Positions 34,148-43,956 of a DNA stretch of 64,000 bases are shown one piece after another. The notes beneath the pieces are model-generated. The model was given only the letters and a program-made list of their open reading frames with translations. It searched no databases and had not been told where the DNA came from. This stretch comes from Chryseobacterium jejuense (GTDB taxonomy: Bacteria; Bacteroidota; Bacteroidia; Flavobacteriales; Weeksellaceae), in NCBI RefSeq assembly GCF_017877355.1, contig NZ_JAGIPR010000005.1:124001-188000 (forward strand), written 5' to 3'. Position numbers and translations under genes: made by a program. Each line of letters opens with the position of its first letter. Within the stretch, counting starts at the first letter, position 1.

Positions 34148-34163
34148 TGTTTCACGTGAAACA
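34148..34163. promoter_or_regulatory. parS site 2
   Basis: A second exact TGTTTCACGTGAAACA, 46 bases upstream of the mnmG start and 1932 bases from site 1. Confidence 0.9.
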
Positions 34164-34247
34164 TTTTTGAAGAATGCACTCTAGGTAAATGTATATTGTT
34201 GCTAGAATTGAGTACTTTAGATATCAGACTTTAAGTGATTATTTAAT

Positions 34248-34667
34248 TTATCCTTTTAAATCTCTATACTTCATTAAGTACAAATCTTCCATTCTTCGCA
34301 TCTCTTTTTCCTCTTCCTCCGTCTTGTCTTTATAGCCTATAAGGTGTAAAATTCCGTGGGCTAAAACCCTTCTTAATTCATCTTCATAATCTCGGGAAAG
34401 GGTAGAGGCGTTATCAGAAATGCGTTGCAAAGATACGAAAATCTCAGCGCTTATTGTCTTGCCTTTTACATAATCAAAAGTGATGATATCGGTATAATAA
34501 TCATGCTGTAAATAATCCTGATTAATCTTTAGAAGATATTCGTCATCACAGAAAATATAGTTGATTTCTCCTAGTTTTTTTCCTTCTGAAAGAATTAAAT
34601 CTTCCAGCCATTGTTTGTAATCTGTATCTACCGACTCTGGTAAATTTTCGTAAAAGAATTGTATCAT
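34248..34667 (-). CDS. ybeY: Endoribonuclease YbeY (rRNA maturation factor)
   Basis: 139 aa. The zinc-binding region LAHGILHLIGYKDKTEEE (about residues 109-126) carries the first two His of the family motif; as in many Bacteroidetes the third position is not the standard His. DIITFDY (about 65) is also typical. Acts in 16S rRNA 3'-end processing and ribosome quality control. Starts 4 bases after the patatin gene's stop, so co-transcribed with it. Confidence 0.96.
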   Translation of the reverse strand: MIQFFYENLPESVDTDYKQWLEDLILSEGKKLGEINYIFCDDEYLLKINQDYLQHDYYTDIITFDYVKGKTISAEIFVSLQRISDNASTLSRDYEDELRRVLAHGILHLIGYKDKTEEEEKEMRRMEDLYLMKYRDLKG

Positions 34668-34671
34668 TGTA

Positions 34672-36828
34672 TTAAAACCAGTGTCCTAAAATAACACTGA
34701 ATATGCCTTTTTGATTGTTTTTAAGTGAATGGCTAAAGTTTACTTTAATCTGTCCGAAAGGAGATTTGTAACCAGCTGTAATGCCCAGCGAGCTATAATT
34801 TACTTTAACTGCATCTTCAAATTTAATGTCATTAGAAAGGTTGGCAAAGCTAAAATTTCCGCTGATAAAATAGTTTTTATTAAATCTGAACTGAAGATCA
34901 TTGGATGCCAAAATTACGTTATTCGTATGTAACTGGGCAAAATAGAAACCACCAAAACGTTTGAAATTGATGATATTCTGTTCAAATATTCCACCCAGTC
35001 TATATTGATAATAGGGTGGAAGATGTTCTCCAAGAGTAATTCCTCCGAATAAATTAAGACGATAAGTAAATTGTTTTCCCAATGGAATATTGATTTTTAA
35101 ATCTGCCTTTATCTGAACGATTCTTTTTTCTACTTCAGATTTTAAAAGATCTATTACTTTTCCTTCCGCTGCAAAGTATACTCCTTTTGTCGGAAATTCC
35201 TTGTCATCCTGAGTGTCTGTCTTCAGGAATATATAGGGATTTAAAAAACGGCTGTAACGCCTATTGTCACCATTGATTTCTGCTTTAAAATAGTCGTGGC
35301 TTATACCACCGCCAATAGCGTATTTATCCTTCCATACAGACTGTATATAGGCTTCGTTTCTCATCCATTCCCATTTGTCGATGATATTATTATCTGCATT
35401 TTTCAGATCAAAGCTCATTCCTGATGAATAAATACCAAATCCAGGAATATATCCGTTATCAATAAAATAATTCAGATAATATCTTAGTTTATCACCTACA
35501 ACTACATCTACCGAAAGGTTAGAATTTTTAAATAAGAGTCTTTTTGCGGAATAGTTCAGAAGCAAACCTGTTTTGAAAACTTCATCATAATGCAATCCAA
35601 ATTTCAAGAAATGCCTAGCTTCATCTTCTGTTACATAAAGCTTTAAATAATTGGTATCATTCTCCTGAACAATGTCATAGTTAATGAACTTGTAATTATT
35701 TGTGGCAACAAGTTTGTCCACCATTTTATTGATATTTCCATAGGTCTGCAAAGAGGGGAGACGTAATCCCATCTTCCCGAGAGTATAGTTTTTACCATAT
35801 ATTTTGCTTCCTTCTATAGAAATGTTGTCTATTTTATATACGTTGGAATATATTGGATTTACACTTTGTCTTAGACGGTCAAACTGACGTTTAGGAAGTT
35901 GATCCAGAACCTGAGAGTATTTTAAACCTTCTACATAGCCACTGTCAAGAATTTTCTTCTTCTCATCATAGCTTGTAGCAGACATCCCTTTAAGGTTAGG
36001 CTTAATATTAATGTCTGTATATTTATATTGTTTTCTAGTATCTCTTTTGATTCCGAAATCAATAACCTGGTTCAGAATGGATATAATATTGTTTAAATCC
36101 TCTCTTTTGGATAGATCCTGGTTCAGGTCCACTCCAATAACGATATCAATTCCTCGGTCCTTTAAGGGTTTTGATGGATAATTTACGGTCATGGCTCCAT
36201 CAATATAAATACTGTCGCCTATTTTCACAGGATCCATTAAAGAAGGAAAAGCAGAACTGGCCATGATAGACTGTACCAAATCTCCCTTTTCGAAGATCTG
36301 CATATTGCCGCTTTCAAGGTTGGTAGCAACACATAAAAATGGAATAGGCATTTTAGAAAAGTCTTCAATATTGTCAACATTTTTCAAAAGTTCCTTCAAA
36401 AGATAAACATTTCTCTGTCCTGTACTGATGGAAGAGGGAAGTGTAATTTTCCCGTTTTTTAATGGAATAGATAAAAGATATTTATCTACAGATTTGTTGA
36501 AAAAGCTGGCTTCCTGTCTGGATTTCGGATCCATAATTAAAGAATAGAAATCCGTATCCATCACGATTTTTTCTATTTCTTTACCAGAATATCCGGAAGC
36601 GTACAGGCCACCAACAATGGCACCCATACTGGTTCCGGCAATATAATCTACTTTTACTCCTAATGAATCTAATACTTTAAGTACTCCTATATGTGAAAAA
36701 CCTTTAGCACCACCACCGGCAAGCGACAGTCCTATTTTGGGGTTCTTCGGAATCACCAGGTCTTTCTTTACCTGAGATTGGATCCATAGTAATGGGAATA
36801 TGAAAAGAAGAATCAGGAGTTTTCTCAT
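34672..36828 (-). CDS. Patatin-like phospholipase with outer-membrane beta-barrel
   Basis: 718 aa. Signal peptide (about 1-18), then a patatin domain: oxyanion GGGAKGFSHIG (about 38-48), nucleophile Ser in GTSMG (about 65-69), and catalytic Asp in DGAMTVNYP (about 210). A POTRA-like linker (about 320-400) and a C-terminal BamA-like barrel (about 410-718) ending in GHWF follow, as in PlpD-type autotransporters. Predicted to be a surface or secreted lipase. Lies between ybeY and murF-alr with 2-4 base gaps. Confidence 0.93.
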   Translation of the reverse strand: MRKLLILLFIFPLLWIQSQVKKDLVIPKNPKIGLSLAGGGAKGFSHIGVLKVLDSLGVKVDYIAGTSMGAIVGGLYASGYSGKEIEKIVMDTDFYSLIMDPKSRQEASFFNKSVDKYLLSIPLKNGKITLPSSISTGQRNVYLLKELLKNVDNIEDFSKMPIPFLCVATNLESGNMQIFEKGDLVQSIMASSAFPSLMDPVKIGDSIYIDGAMTVNYPSKPLKDRGIDIVIGVDLNQDLSKREDLNNIISILNQVIDFGIKRDTRKQYKYTDINIKPNLKGMSATSYDEKKKILDSGYVEGLKYSQVLDQLPKRQFDRLRQSVNPIYSNVYKIDNISIEGSKIYGKNYTLGKMGLRLPSLQTYGNINKMVDKLVATNNYKFINYDIVQENDTNYLKLYVTEDEARHFLKFGLHYDEVFKTGLLLNYSAKRLLFKNSNLSVDVVVGDKLRYYLNYFIDNGYIPGFGIYSSGMSFDLKNADNNIIDKWEWMRNEAYIQSVWKDKYAIGGGISHDYFKAEINGDNRRYSRFLNPYIFLKTDTQDDKEFPTKGVYFAAEGKVIDLLKSEVEKRIVQIKADLKINIPLGKQFTYRLNLFGGITLGEHLPPYYQYRLGGIFEQNIINFKRFGGFYFAQLHTNNVILASNDLQFRFNKNYFISGNFSFANLSNDIKFEDAVKVNYSSLGITAGYKSPFGQIKVNFSHSLKNNQKGIFSVILGHWF

Positions 36829-36830
36829 AG

Positions 36831-39275
36831 TTAATCTTTTATATAAATCCGTTTCACCCGAGGCGAAATGGATGTTAATACTTCATAGGTTATCGTTTTG
36901 CAGTAGCCTGCGAATTCTTTTAAACTTGGTTTTGCATTAAAGACGGTTACCATGTCGCCTTCCTTTACATTCGGAACATTCTCCACATTAATCATCATCA
37001 TATCCATGCAGAGATTCCCAACAATCGGAGCCAATGTTTTATTTACACCCAGGCTTCCCACCTGGTTTCCTATCAATCTCGGTATACCGTCAGCATATCC
37101 GACAGGGATTGTAGCGATCTTTGTTAGATGATCTGCTTTAAATCTTCTGCTGTATCCAACAGACTCACCGTTTTCAACCATTGATATCTGTGAAATTACG
37201 GTTTTAAAACTTACCACAGACTGTAATTGTTTCTGAATTTCAGAATCCGGAGATTCTCCAAGCATTCCGATACCAATTCTTACCATATCATATTGGTGAT
37301 CTGTATAGCTTGTAATTCCTGAGGAATTTAAAATATGTCGAAGAGGAGCATAGCCTAGTTTTTCTATCAGATAGCTGGAATTCTTATCAAATACCTTGAA
37401 TTGTTCCATTGTAAATTCCTTTTCCTCAGGCATATCCGAAGAAGATAAATGACTGAACATACTCTGAACTTTAAGATTTTTTTCACTTAAAGTTTCACTC
37501 AATTCATCCAGTTCAAAATCTTTAAATCCAAGACGGTGCATTCCGGTTTCCAATTTAATATGAATAGGATATTTTTTATCATATCCTGATTTCTGAACAG
37601 CTTCATAGAACAGCTCTAAAACCCTGAAACTATAAATCTCAGGTTCAAGATTATATTCTATGATGGTTTGGTAACTGTGTTGCTCAGGATTCATTATAAT
37701 AATAGGAGTGGTGATCCCTTTTTTACGAAGTTCTACACCCTCATCTGCAAAAGCCACTCCCAGATAATCGATGTGGTGATGCTGTAAAAATTCTGAAATT
37801 TCATAACTCCCCAAACCGTAAGCATTGGCTTTTACCATAGCCATCATTTTTGTTGTTGGTTTCAGAAGCGATTTGTGGTAATTGATATTATGAAGAATAG
37901 CATTCAGGTTAATTTCTAAAACTGTATCATGTTTTCTGAGCTCAAGAACATCTTTTAGTTTTTCAATTTCAAATTTTCTGGCTCCTTTCAGAAGAATAAT
38001 CTGATTTTCGATTTCAGAAAGATGTTTGCTTTCGATGAGTTCTTTGGTATCTATGAAAGTATGTGTTTTGGATTTAAATAATTCACTAAACTTTGATATT
38101 TCATCGCCAATTAGGAATACAAAATCGAAATGTTGCTCATTCACCAATTCAGAAACTTCTTCATACAATTCCTGAGAATTGGCATTTACCCCTACGATGT
38201 CTGTTAAGACCAGAGATTTTTTGGGCTTGTTATATTCCTTTAAAAATTGAAGGGCAGTTTTCAAAGAATCAAGATCTAGGTTGAAAGAATCGTTGATGAC
38301 AATATTGCCTTTAATTCCTTCGATTGCTTCAAGCCTCATTTCGACGGCCTTTAAAAGGTTGATTTTTTCAACGATCTTTTTATTTTCGATCTGTAACACC
38401 TTAAGAACTGCGATAAGCGCTGTAGCATTGGTTAGCGTGGATTCGTCTCTCTGATGAGCAGGAAAACTGATTTCTTCACCAAAATAATCAACGATGATAT
38501 TTTCATCCTTAGTATTTTTTTTAATGAAGACCTGATTTTCTTTTTTGAATCCGTAAGAGATTAATTTTTTATCTGAGTATAAATTTTTTATTTTCTGATC
38601 AACCAAAGAATGGTCCCCATTATAAATGATAACCTCAGAATTTTTGAAAAGTTTAATCTTTTCATCAATCAGTTCTTCTTCGGAAGAAAAGTTAGCCGCA
38701 TGAGCATTTCCGATATGCGTTAACAACCCGATCTGAGGATGGAAAATATTTTCCAGTTTTTCCATTTCATTCGGATGAGAAATTCCTACTTCAAAAATTC
38801 CCAATTGATGAGAATCATTAATTTGAAGGAGGGAAAGAGGAAGTCCTATCTGAGAATTAAAACTCTTCGGACTTTTTACGGTTGGGAATTCATTCCACAG
38901 GCATTGGTATAGCCATTCCTTTACAATGGTTTTTCCATTACTTCCTGTGATTCCGATGGATTGCAAATGAGAATTTTCGAAATGATACTTTGCTAATTGT
39001 TGTAGAAAATCCACAGAACTCTTAACAATAATCCACGTTATATTATCAGACTGCGGATATTGATGTTCAGAAATAATAATATTGATCCCTCTGTCTATAG
39101 CAGCTTCAATGAACTTTTCACCAGAGTTTTTATGGGTGTTGATCGCAATAAAAGCAGTATTCTTAATTGAATAAATAATCCTGCTGTCATAGGCTATATT
39201 TTTAACCACTAAATTTTTGTCTCCAATAACCTCGGCATTGGTGATCTTTGCAATTTGTTGTACTGTATAATTCAT
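36831..39275 (-). CDS. murF-alr: Fused MurF ligase-alanine racemase
   Basis: About 814 aa. The N-terminal MurF half has the ATP-binding GITGSNGKT (about residues 101-109) and adds D-Ala-D-Ala to UDP-MurNAc-tripeptide. The C-terminal alanine racemase half starts about residue 450, with the PLP lysine in MAMVKANAYG and the opposite-face GYSRRF and VGNLCMDMMMINV segments. This fusion is characteristic of Bacteroidetes. I chose the ATG at 39275 (MNYTVQQIAKIT), which matches MurF N-termini; an in-frame ATG at 39314 would add 13 residues. Two bases separate it from the patatin gene. Confidence 0.95.
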   Translation of the reverse strand: MNYTVQQIAKITNAEVIGDKNLVVKNIAYDSRIIYSIKNTAFIAINTHKNSGEKFIEAAIDRGINIIISEHQYPQSDNITWIIVKSSVDFLQQLAKYHFENSHLQSIGITGSNGKTIVKEWLYQCLWNEFPTVKSPKSFNSQIGLPLSLLQINDSHQLGIFEVGISHPNEMEKLENIFHPQIGLLTHIGNAHAANFSSEEELIDEKIKLFKNSEVIIYNGDHSLVDQKIKNLYSDKKLISYGFKKENQVFIKKNTKDENIIVDYFGEEISFPAHQRDESTLTNATALIAVLKVLQIENKKIVEKINLLKAVEMRLEAIEGIKGNIVINDSFNLDLDSLKTALQFLKEYNKPKKSLVLTDIVGVNANSQELYEEVSELVNEQHFDFVFLIGDEISKFSELFKSKTHTFIDTKELIESKHLSEIENQIILLKGARKFEIEKLKDVLELRKHDTVLEINLNAILHNINYHKSLLKPTTKMMAMVKANAYGLGSYEISEFLQHHHIDYLGVAFADEGVELRKKGITTPIIIMNPEQHSYQTIIEYNLEPEIYSFRVLELFYEAVQKSGYDKKYPIHIKLETGMHRLGFKDFELDELSETLSEKNLKVQSMFSHLSSSDMPEEKEFTMEQFKVFDKNSSYLIEKLGYAPLRHILNSSGITSYTDHQYDMVRIGIGMLGESPDSEIQKQLQSVVSFKTVISQISMVENGESVGYSRRFKADHLTKIATIPVGYADGIPRLIGNQVGSLGVNKTLAPIVGNLCMDMMMINVENVPNVKEGDMVTVFNAKPSLKEFAGYCKTITYEVLTSISPRVKRIYIKD

Positions 39276-39459
39276 TGGTACCCTTTCTGCTTTATTTTTA
39301 AGACGAAATAGCAAAAAGGTAAAATAGCAAAGAGGGTAGAAGAGCTCATTATTTTAAGCAGATCTCCTTTTTGAAATTTTACAATATTGCTTTTTCGTTT
39401 TTCATTTATATTATATGAAGTGAATATATTTTTATGGTTTCGAGCTTTATCTCTTTCAA

Positions 39460-40047
39460 TTACTTCCTTTTTGAAAGTACTTCATCAATAAAAACACGAC
39501 GGCTTACGGCTTCGTAGCTTTCAGTTTCACCCAGCTCTACCAGATTATCTCCCTGCGAGGTTCTCATGGAGTAGTTGGCAAGGTTACCTGTTCTCTTGCA
39601 AATAGCATGCACTTTCGTTACATATTCTGCAGTAGCCATTAAATTGGGCATTGGCCCAAAAGGACGTCCCAGAAAATCCATGTCTAGTCCTGCAATTACC
39701 ACTCTCACACCACTGTTGGCCAGTTGATTGGCTATTTCAACAATGCTTTCGTCGAAAAACTGAGCTTCATCAATTGCCACTACATCACAATTGGATGCCA
39801 ATAGAAGAATCTCATTCGGATTATCTACTGCGGTACTGCGGATTTTATTCTGATTATGAGAAACAACGTCCTCTTCAGAATACCGGATATCCAGTTTCGG
39901 TTTAAAAATTTCTACATTCTGTCCTGCCATTTCTGCTCTACGTAATCTTCGGATCAACTCCTCGGTTTTACCCGAAAACATAGAGCCACAAATCACTTCC
40001 ATCCAACCACTTTGTTTGGAATGATTAATTGTATTTTCTAAAAACAT
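39460..40047 (-). CDS. tdk: Thymidine kinase
   Basis: 195 aa, type II TK. P-loop GSMFSGKTE (residues 21-29), the DEAQFF motif (about 95) and the lasso region AICKRTGNLANYSMRT with a zinc-type Cys. Salvages thymidine with ATP. A TACTTTTG -7 box lies 29 bases upstream, between it and the divergent repeat-protein gene. Confidence 0.97.
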   Translation of the reverse strand: MFLENTINHSKQSGWMEVICGSMFSGKTEELIRRLRRAEMAGQNVEIFKPKLDIRYSEEDVVSHNQNKIRSTAVDNPNEILLLASNCDVVAIDEAQFFDESIVEIANQLANSGVRVVIAGLDMDFLGRPFGPMPNLMATAEYVTKVHAICKRTGNLANYSMRTSQGDNLVELGETESYEAVSRRVFIDEVLSKRK

Positions 40048-40076
40048 TTGTTAAATTAGCCGTATATTTTCAACAT

Positions 40077-40084
40077 CAAAAGTA
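40077..40084 (-). promoter_or_regulatory. Candidate -7 box of tdk
   Basis: Minus strand TACTTTTG fits TAnnTTTG and lies 29 bases before the tdk start codon. Confidence 0.4.
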
Positions 40085-40108
40085 AGCAATTTTAATAAGA
40101 ATCTTATC

Positions 40109-41590
40109 ATGCAAAATATCCAAGATTTAAAGGAAAAGATTTTATTTGAGGCTAAGAATATCATTGATAATCTTGACAAAATAAATAACGTAGACGAATT
40201 ACTTTCCAAGCAAGATCTTGTAGATGAGCTTGCTAACAGGATTTCATTTTTGAAATTGCTGGAAAAAAATATTGAATACTTTGTTCCTGAAGAACCTGTT
40301 CAACATTCAGACAGTTTTTCTGCTTCATTGGCTTCAGGAGAGTCGGATCATCACGACTCAGGAAATGAAGTAACGGAAGAAGAAGCCATTTTTAATAATG
40401 AACTGAATGAAATTGATGAGCATGAAAATGATAATTTTATCAGTGGAATTGATGAAGAAGAGGTTTTTAATAACCAGTTGAATGAGATTGTTGAAAATGA
40501 ATTTCATGAAAATATCATAAGTTTTGTAGATGAAAGTAATGGAGAAAAGGCTGTTGAAATTGTTCAGACTCCTGTTGCTTTTGAAGAGGTCACGGAAGAA
40601 GAGGCCATTTTCAATAATCAATTGAATGAAATTGATGAAAACGAACATTCCATTGCTCCTGAAGCTGTTCTAAGCTTTGTGGATGAAGAGAAAATTCTTG
40701 CTGATGCTCACCCAGATTCGGATGAAGATATTAATGAAGATATGTTTGAGACTGAAGTGACAGAGGAAGAAGCGATCTTTAATAATCAACTGAATGAAAT
40801 AGATGTTGATGATGAAGCTGAAAAGAAAAATGAAGTTGATTATGCAGCAGTAAATGAAACACGGGAAAATAAAGTTACAGAGACCATTCCTAGTATTTTT
40901 GATACTGAAATGCTTGATGATGAAATGCTGATTGAAGAGAGTGAAGAACAATTTGTAGCTTCCAATATCTCCTTAGAACAGGGAGAACTGGCAACCGATA
41001 CTTCTAATGTAGAAAATATTGTGAACGACATTAAAAATGACCATTCTACAGAAGAAAAACAGGAAGAAAATGTTCTTGCTGAACTATATGACAGAAGAAA
41101 AATTGTTGAAATAGATAAACCTGTTCCTGAAGAAACAGAAAGACATCCTTCTGATGAGAGTTTTGAAAATTTAGACGAATATCATCAGGAGAAAAAAATA
41201 AAATTAGCCAATATCAAAGGATTGAAAGCAGTTCAGTCCCTGTTTGATGATGATCCGCTGGAAAGAGATTTTCCAAAAGAAAACCAGCCTGAATCTGTAA
41301 AAGAAGATGCCGGAAGTATTCTGAAATCTAATATTCCTACCAACTTCATGGAAGCTGAAAAGCCAAAACCGGAATTGAGATTAGATTTGAATGACAGAAT
41401 AGCTTTTTCAAAAATGTTATTTGAAGGAAGCCAGGCAGATCTGAATGATACAGTTGCACAGTTGAATCATTTCAGAACACTGGAGGAGGCCAAAGAATAC
41501 CTGAGCGACCTTTATTACGAAAGAAAATGGAGTAAAGTGGATGAATATGCACAGCGACTTTGGATATTGGTGGAAAATAAATTCTTATAA
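40109..41590 (+). CDS. Acidic protein with four EEEAIFNNQLNEID repeats
   Basis: 493 aa, strongly acidic, no signal peptide. A helical N-terminus (1-60) is followed by a disordered-looking region with four copies of a 15-16 residue unit, TEEEAIFNNQLNEID and variants, at about residues 88-103, 114-127, 161-176 and 217-232. The C-terminal ~80 residues (LNDRIAFSKMLFEGSQADLNDTVAQL...EYLSDLYYERKWSKVDEYAQRLW) look like a compact helical domain that may be the conserved part. No family named. It is followed after 2 bases by rsmI, so it probably shares a transcript with it. Confidence 0.8.
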   Translation: MQNIQDLKEKILFEAKNIIDNLDKINNVDELLSKQDLVDELANRISFLKLLEKNIEYFVPEEPVQHSDSFSASLASGESDHHDSGNEVTEEEAIFNNELNEIDEHENDNFISGIDEEEVFNNQLNEIVENEFHENIISFVDESNGEKAVEIVQTPVAFEEVTEEEAIFNNQLNEIDENEHSIAPEAVLSFVDEEKILADAHPDSDEDINEDMFETEVTEEEAIFNNQLNEIDVDDEAEKKNEVDYAAVNETRENKVTETIPSIFDTEMLDDEMLIEESEEQFVASNISLEQGELATDTSNVENIVNDIKNDHSTEEKQEENVLAELYDRRKIVEIDKPVPEETERHPSDESFENLDEYHQEKKIKLANIKGLKAVQSLFDDDPLERDFPKENQPESVKEDAGSILKSNIPTNFMEAEKPKPELRLDLNDRIAFSKMLFEGSQADLNDTVAQLNHFRTLEEAKEYLSDLYYERKWSKVDEYAQRLWILVENKFL

Positions 41591-41592
41591 TT

Positions 41593-42267
41593 TTGAGCGG
41601 AATCCTATATTTTGTTCCCACACCCGTTGGGAATCTGGAAGATATGACTTTCAGAGCAATCAATGTCCTTAAAGATGTAGATTATATTTTATGTGAAGAT
41701 ACCAGAACTTCTGGAATACTTTTAAAACACTTTGAAATCTCCAAGCCTTTAAAATCCTATCATTTACACAATGAGCATCAGGCAACGGAGAAAGTAATGA
41801 CAGACCTTAAAAACGGTCAGAATATCGCAATCATAACTGATGCGGGAACCCCTGGGATTTCAGATCCGGGGTATTTATTGGCAAAAGCAGGATCAGACAA
41901 TGATATAGAAATGATCTGCCTTCCCGGAGCAACAGCTTTAATTCCAGCTTTAGTGGTTTCCGGGCTTCCGAATAATGAATTTTTATTTGCCGGATTTTTA
42001 CCCCAAAAAAAGGGAAGACAAACCAAGTTAAAGCAGCTTGCTGAAGAAAAGAAAACCATTGTACTGTACGAAAGTCCACACAAGATTAATACTACATTAG
42101 AACAGATCAAGGAATTCTTTGGTGAAAATACCAAGGCAAGTTTAAGCCGTGAAATCTCTAAGAAATTTGAAGAAACCAAACGCGGAACAATCAGTGAGTT
42201 AATTGAATTTTCCAAGAGTAAAACTTTAAAAGGAGAGATTGTTCTTATTGTCAATAATTCTATTTGA
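41593..42267 (+). CDS. rsmI: 16S rRNA 2'-O-ribose C1402 methyltransferase RsmI
   Basis: 224 aa. LYFVPTPVGNLEDMTFRAINVLK at the N-terminus, CEDTRTSGILLKHF, TDAGTPGISDPGYLL and FAGFLPQKKGR are the RsmI signatures of the tetrapyrrole-methylase fold. The best start is TTG at 41593, two bases after the previous stop; no ATG lies at the right place. The WG-repeat gene follows after 7 bases. Confidence 0.96.
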   Translation: MSGILYFVPTPVGNLEDMTFRAINVLKDVDYILCEDTRTSGILLKHFEISKPLKSYHLHNEHQATEKVMTDLKNGQNIAIITDAGTPGISDPGYLLAKAGSDNDIEMICLPGATALIPALVVSGLPNNEFLFAGFLPQKKGRQTKLKQLAEEKKTIVLYESPHKINTTLEQIKEFFGENTKASLSREISKKFEETKRGTISELIEFSKSKTLKGEIVLIVNNSI

Positions 42268-42274
42268 TTTTTAA

Positions 42275-43786
42275 TTGAAAAAACTAGTTTTTGTATTGTG
42301 TTCTACAGTTTGTATAGCGCAAACTAACCAATACACTAAGGTTCTTCTTTCCAAAAAGACTGGGAAGGAGGTAAGCTCGTACTCTGATGGTTTTGGAATA
42401 GCCTATGATCCTGTTTCTAAAAAGCAGGGCATTGTAGATGCTAAGGGAAATATTACCTTCGAATCTTCGAATAGAGGGGGAATTTCTCACATTTTTAAAA
42501 ACAGGTTTATTCTTTATTCTGAGGAAGGAAATAAAAGAAAGTCAGCCATTATTGACGAAAAAGGGAATGAACTGCTTCCTCTTGAAGATCAGGACTTCAA
42601 TACCCCTTGGTGGAGTAAAGAACGTATTATTGCTTCCAGATATGGAAAAGAAGCGGTTTATGACTATAATGGGAAACTCATTATTCCTGATTCAGACAAG
42701 ATCCGGTTTGCCGGAAAGGATGCCTTCTTTGTTTTAAAGGAAAAAAAATGGTTCCTGTATGACTTTAATGGGAAACAGCTTAGCGATAGGGAATTTAAGG
42801 ATGATTACAGTTTTGAAAATGGAAAAGCTCTTATCAGTAATGAAGAAAATCAGAGCGAGATCATTGGGAAAAACGGGGAAACCTTACATAAGTTTTCAAA
42901 GAATGTGGTAGATATGAATGGCTACCCTTATCTGATTACCCAAAATAAAAGCACAGGAAAATATGGTCTGATTGATGCAGAAGATAACATCATTGCTGAC
43001 GAAGTCTATAGTGATATCACTCCAGAATACTTTGGCCAAAAAGAATATATCTATCTCAGAAAAAGCAATAAAATAACCATTTTTTATAAGAAAGACCAAA
43101 AGCTTTATCCTAATAATTTTAAATACTTATACGCATTATCCAATCATTTTTTCAGAATTTACAGTGATAAATCAGATCAATCGGGTATTGTAGATCTGCA
43201 GGGGAATATAGTAGTTCCTCAGGAGTATGATTTTATTAAAAAATTTACCATCTCGGGAAAGGATTTTATTTATCTTAAAAAAGGAAATGAAGAAAAATTT
43301 TTAGATAATGAACTTAAAAATATCCTGAATGAAGGCGATCAGATTGTCGGGTTTTATCCTGAAAATCTGATTATCCGAAGACAAGATCGTTATTATCGAT
43401 TTTCGGCGACCAACAAGGCTACAGTTGAACTTAAGGAGGTGAAACAGATAAAGAATCAGGATATTGAATACTTTACTATTCTGAATGAGTATTCAAAACC
43501 TCTTGTCTGCATGAATAATGCTAATCTTTATGGTATTCTGGATGCGAAGGGTACGGAAATTGTTCCCTTTGCTTATGAAGATATTATTGCCTTTGAAAAT
43601 TTTGAAAATGAAATTGTTGTAAAGAAAGAAGGGAAATATGGGGTTTTAAATTTTCAGAATGAACCTTTAACAGAGATTATTTACGATAAATATACCTGGA
43701 TGAAAGAAGTTTTGAAATTGAATAAAGATAAAAAAACAGACTTAATTTATTTCACCAGATTTAGAAATGATACTACAGAACTATAG
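42275..43786 (+). CDS. Secreted WG-repeat protein
   Basis: 503 aa. A short signal peptide (KKLVFVLCSTVCIAQ) follows a TTG start. Repeats of the WG type recur through the chain: YGLIDAEDNIIADEVYSDI, SGIVDLQGNIVVPQEYDFI, YGILDAKGTEIVPFAYEDI and KYGVLNFQNEPL. WG repeats are thought to form beta-propeller-like or solenoid structures; function unknown. It continues the operon from rsmI. Confidence 0.85.
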   Translation: MKKLVFVLCSTVCIAQTNQYTKVLLSKKTGKEVSSYSDGFGIAYDPVSKKQGIVDAKGNITFESSNRGGISHIFKNRFILYSEEGNKRKSAIIDEKGNELLPLEDQDFNTPWWSKERIIASRYGKEAVYDYNGKLIIPDSDKIRFAGKDAFFVLKEKKWFLYDFNGKQLSDREFKDDYSFENGKALISNEENQSEIIGKNGETLHKFSKNVVDMNGYPYLITQNKSTGKYGLIDAEDNIIADEVYSDITPEYFGQKEYIYLRKSNKITIFYKKDQKLYPNNFKYLYALSNHFFRIYSDKSDQSGIVDLQGNIVVPQEYDFIKKFTISGKDFIYLKKGNEEKFLDNELKNILNEGDQIVGFYPENLIIRRQDRYYRFSATNKATVELKEVKQIKNQDIEYFTILNEYSKPLVCMNNANLYGILDAKGTEIVPFAYEDIIAFENFENEIVVKKEGKYGVLNFQNEPLTEIIYDKYTWMKEVLKLNKDKKTDLIYFTRFRNDTTEL

Positions 43787-43857
43787 CAAAATCATAGAAA
43801 TTGAACAAAAAAGTTCAGTATTTTCATGTTTTCAATGTGTTGAATAACAATTTATAA

Positions 43858-43865
43858 TATCTTTG
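43858..43865 (+). promoter_or_regulatory. Candidate -7 box of fabG
   Basis: TATCTTTG fits TAnnTTTG, 91 bases before the fabG ATG; a TTG lies 15 bases upstream, a little short of the usual spacing. Confidence 0.45.
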
Positions 43866-43907
43866 CAAACCGTTTAATTCTGAAAAGGAATTATTATACT
43901 AAGTGAG

Positions 43908-43925
43908 TCAGCTTTCACTAGCTGA
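43908..43925 (+). other. Small hairpin in the fabG leader
   Basis: TCAGCT and AGCTGA form a 6-bp stem with a 6-base loop about 30 bases before the ATG. Possibly structural; no riboswitch recognised. Confidence 0.3.
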
Positions 43926-43956
43926 GAGAGTTATAAAAAAATAATCGTCAAGAGAT

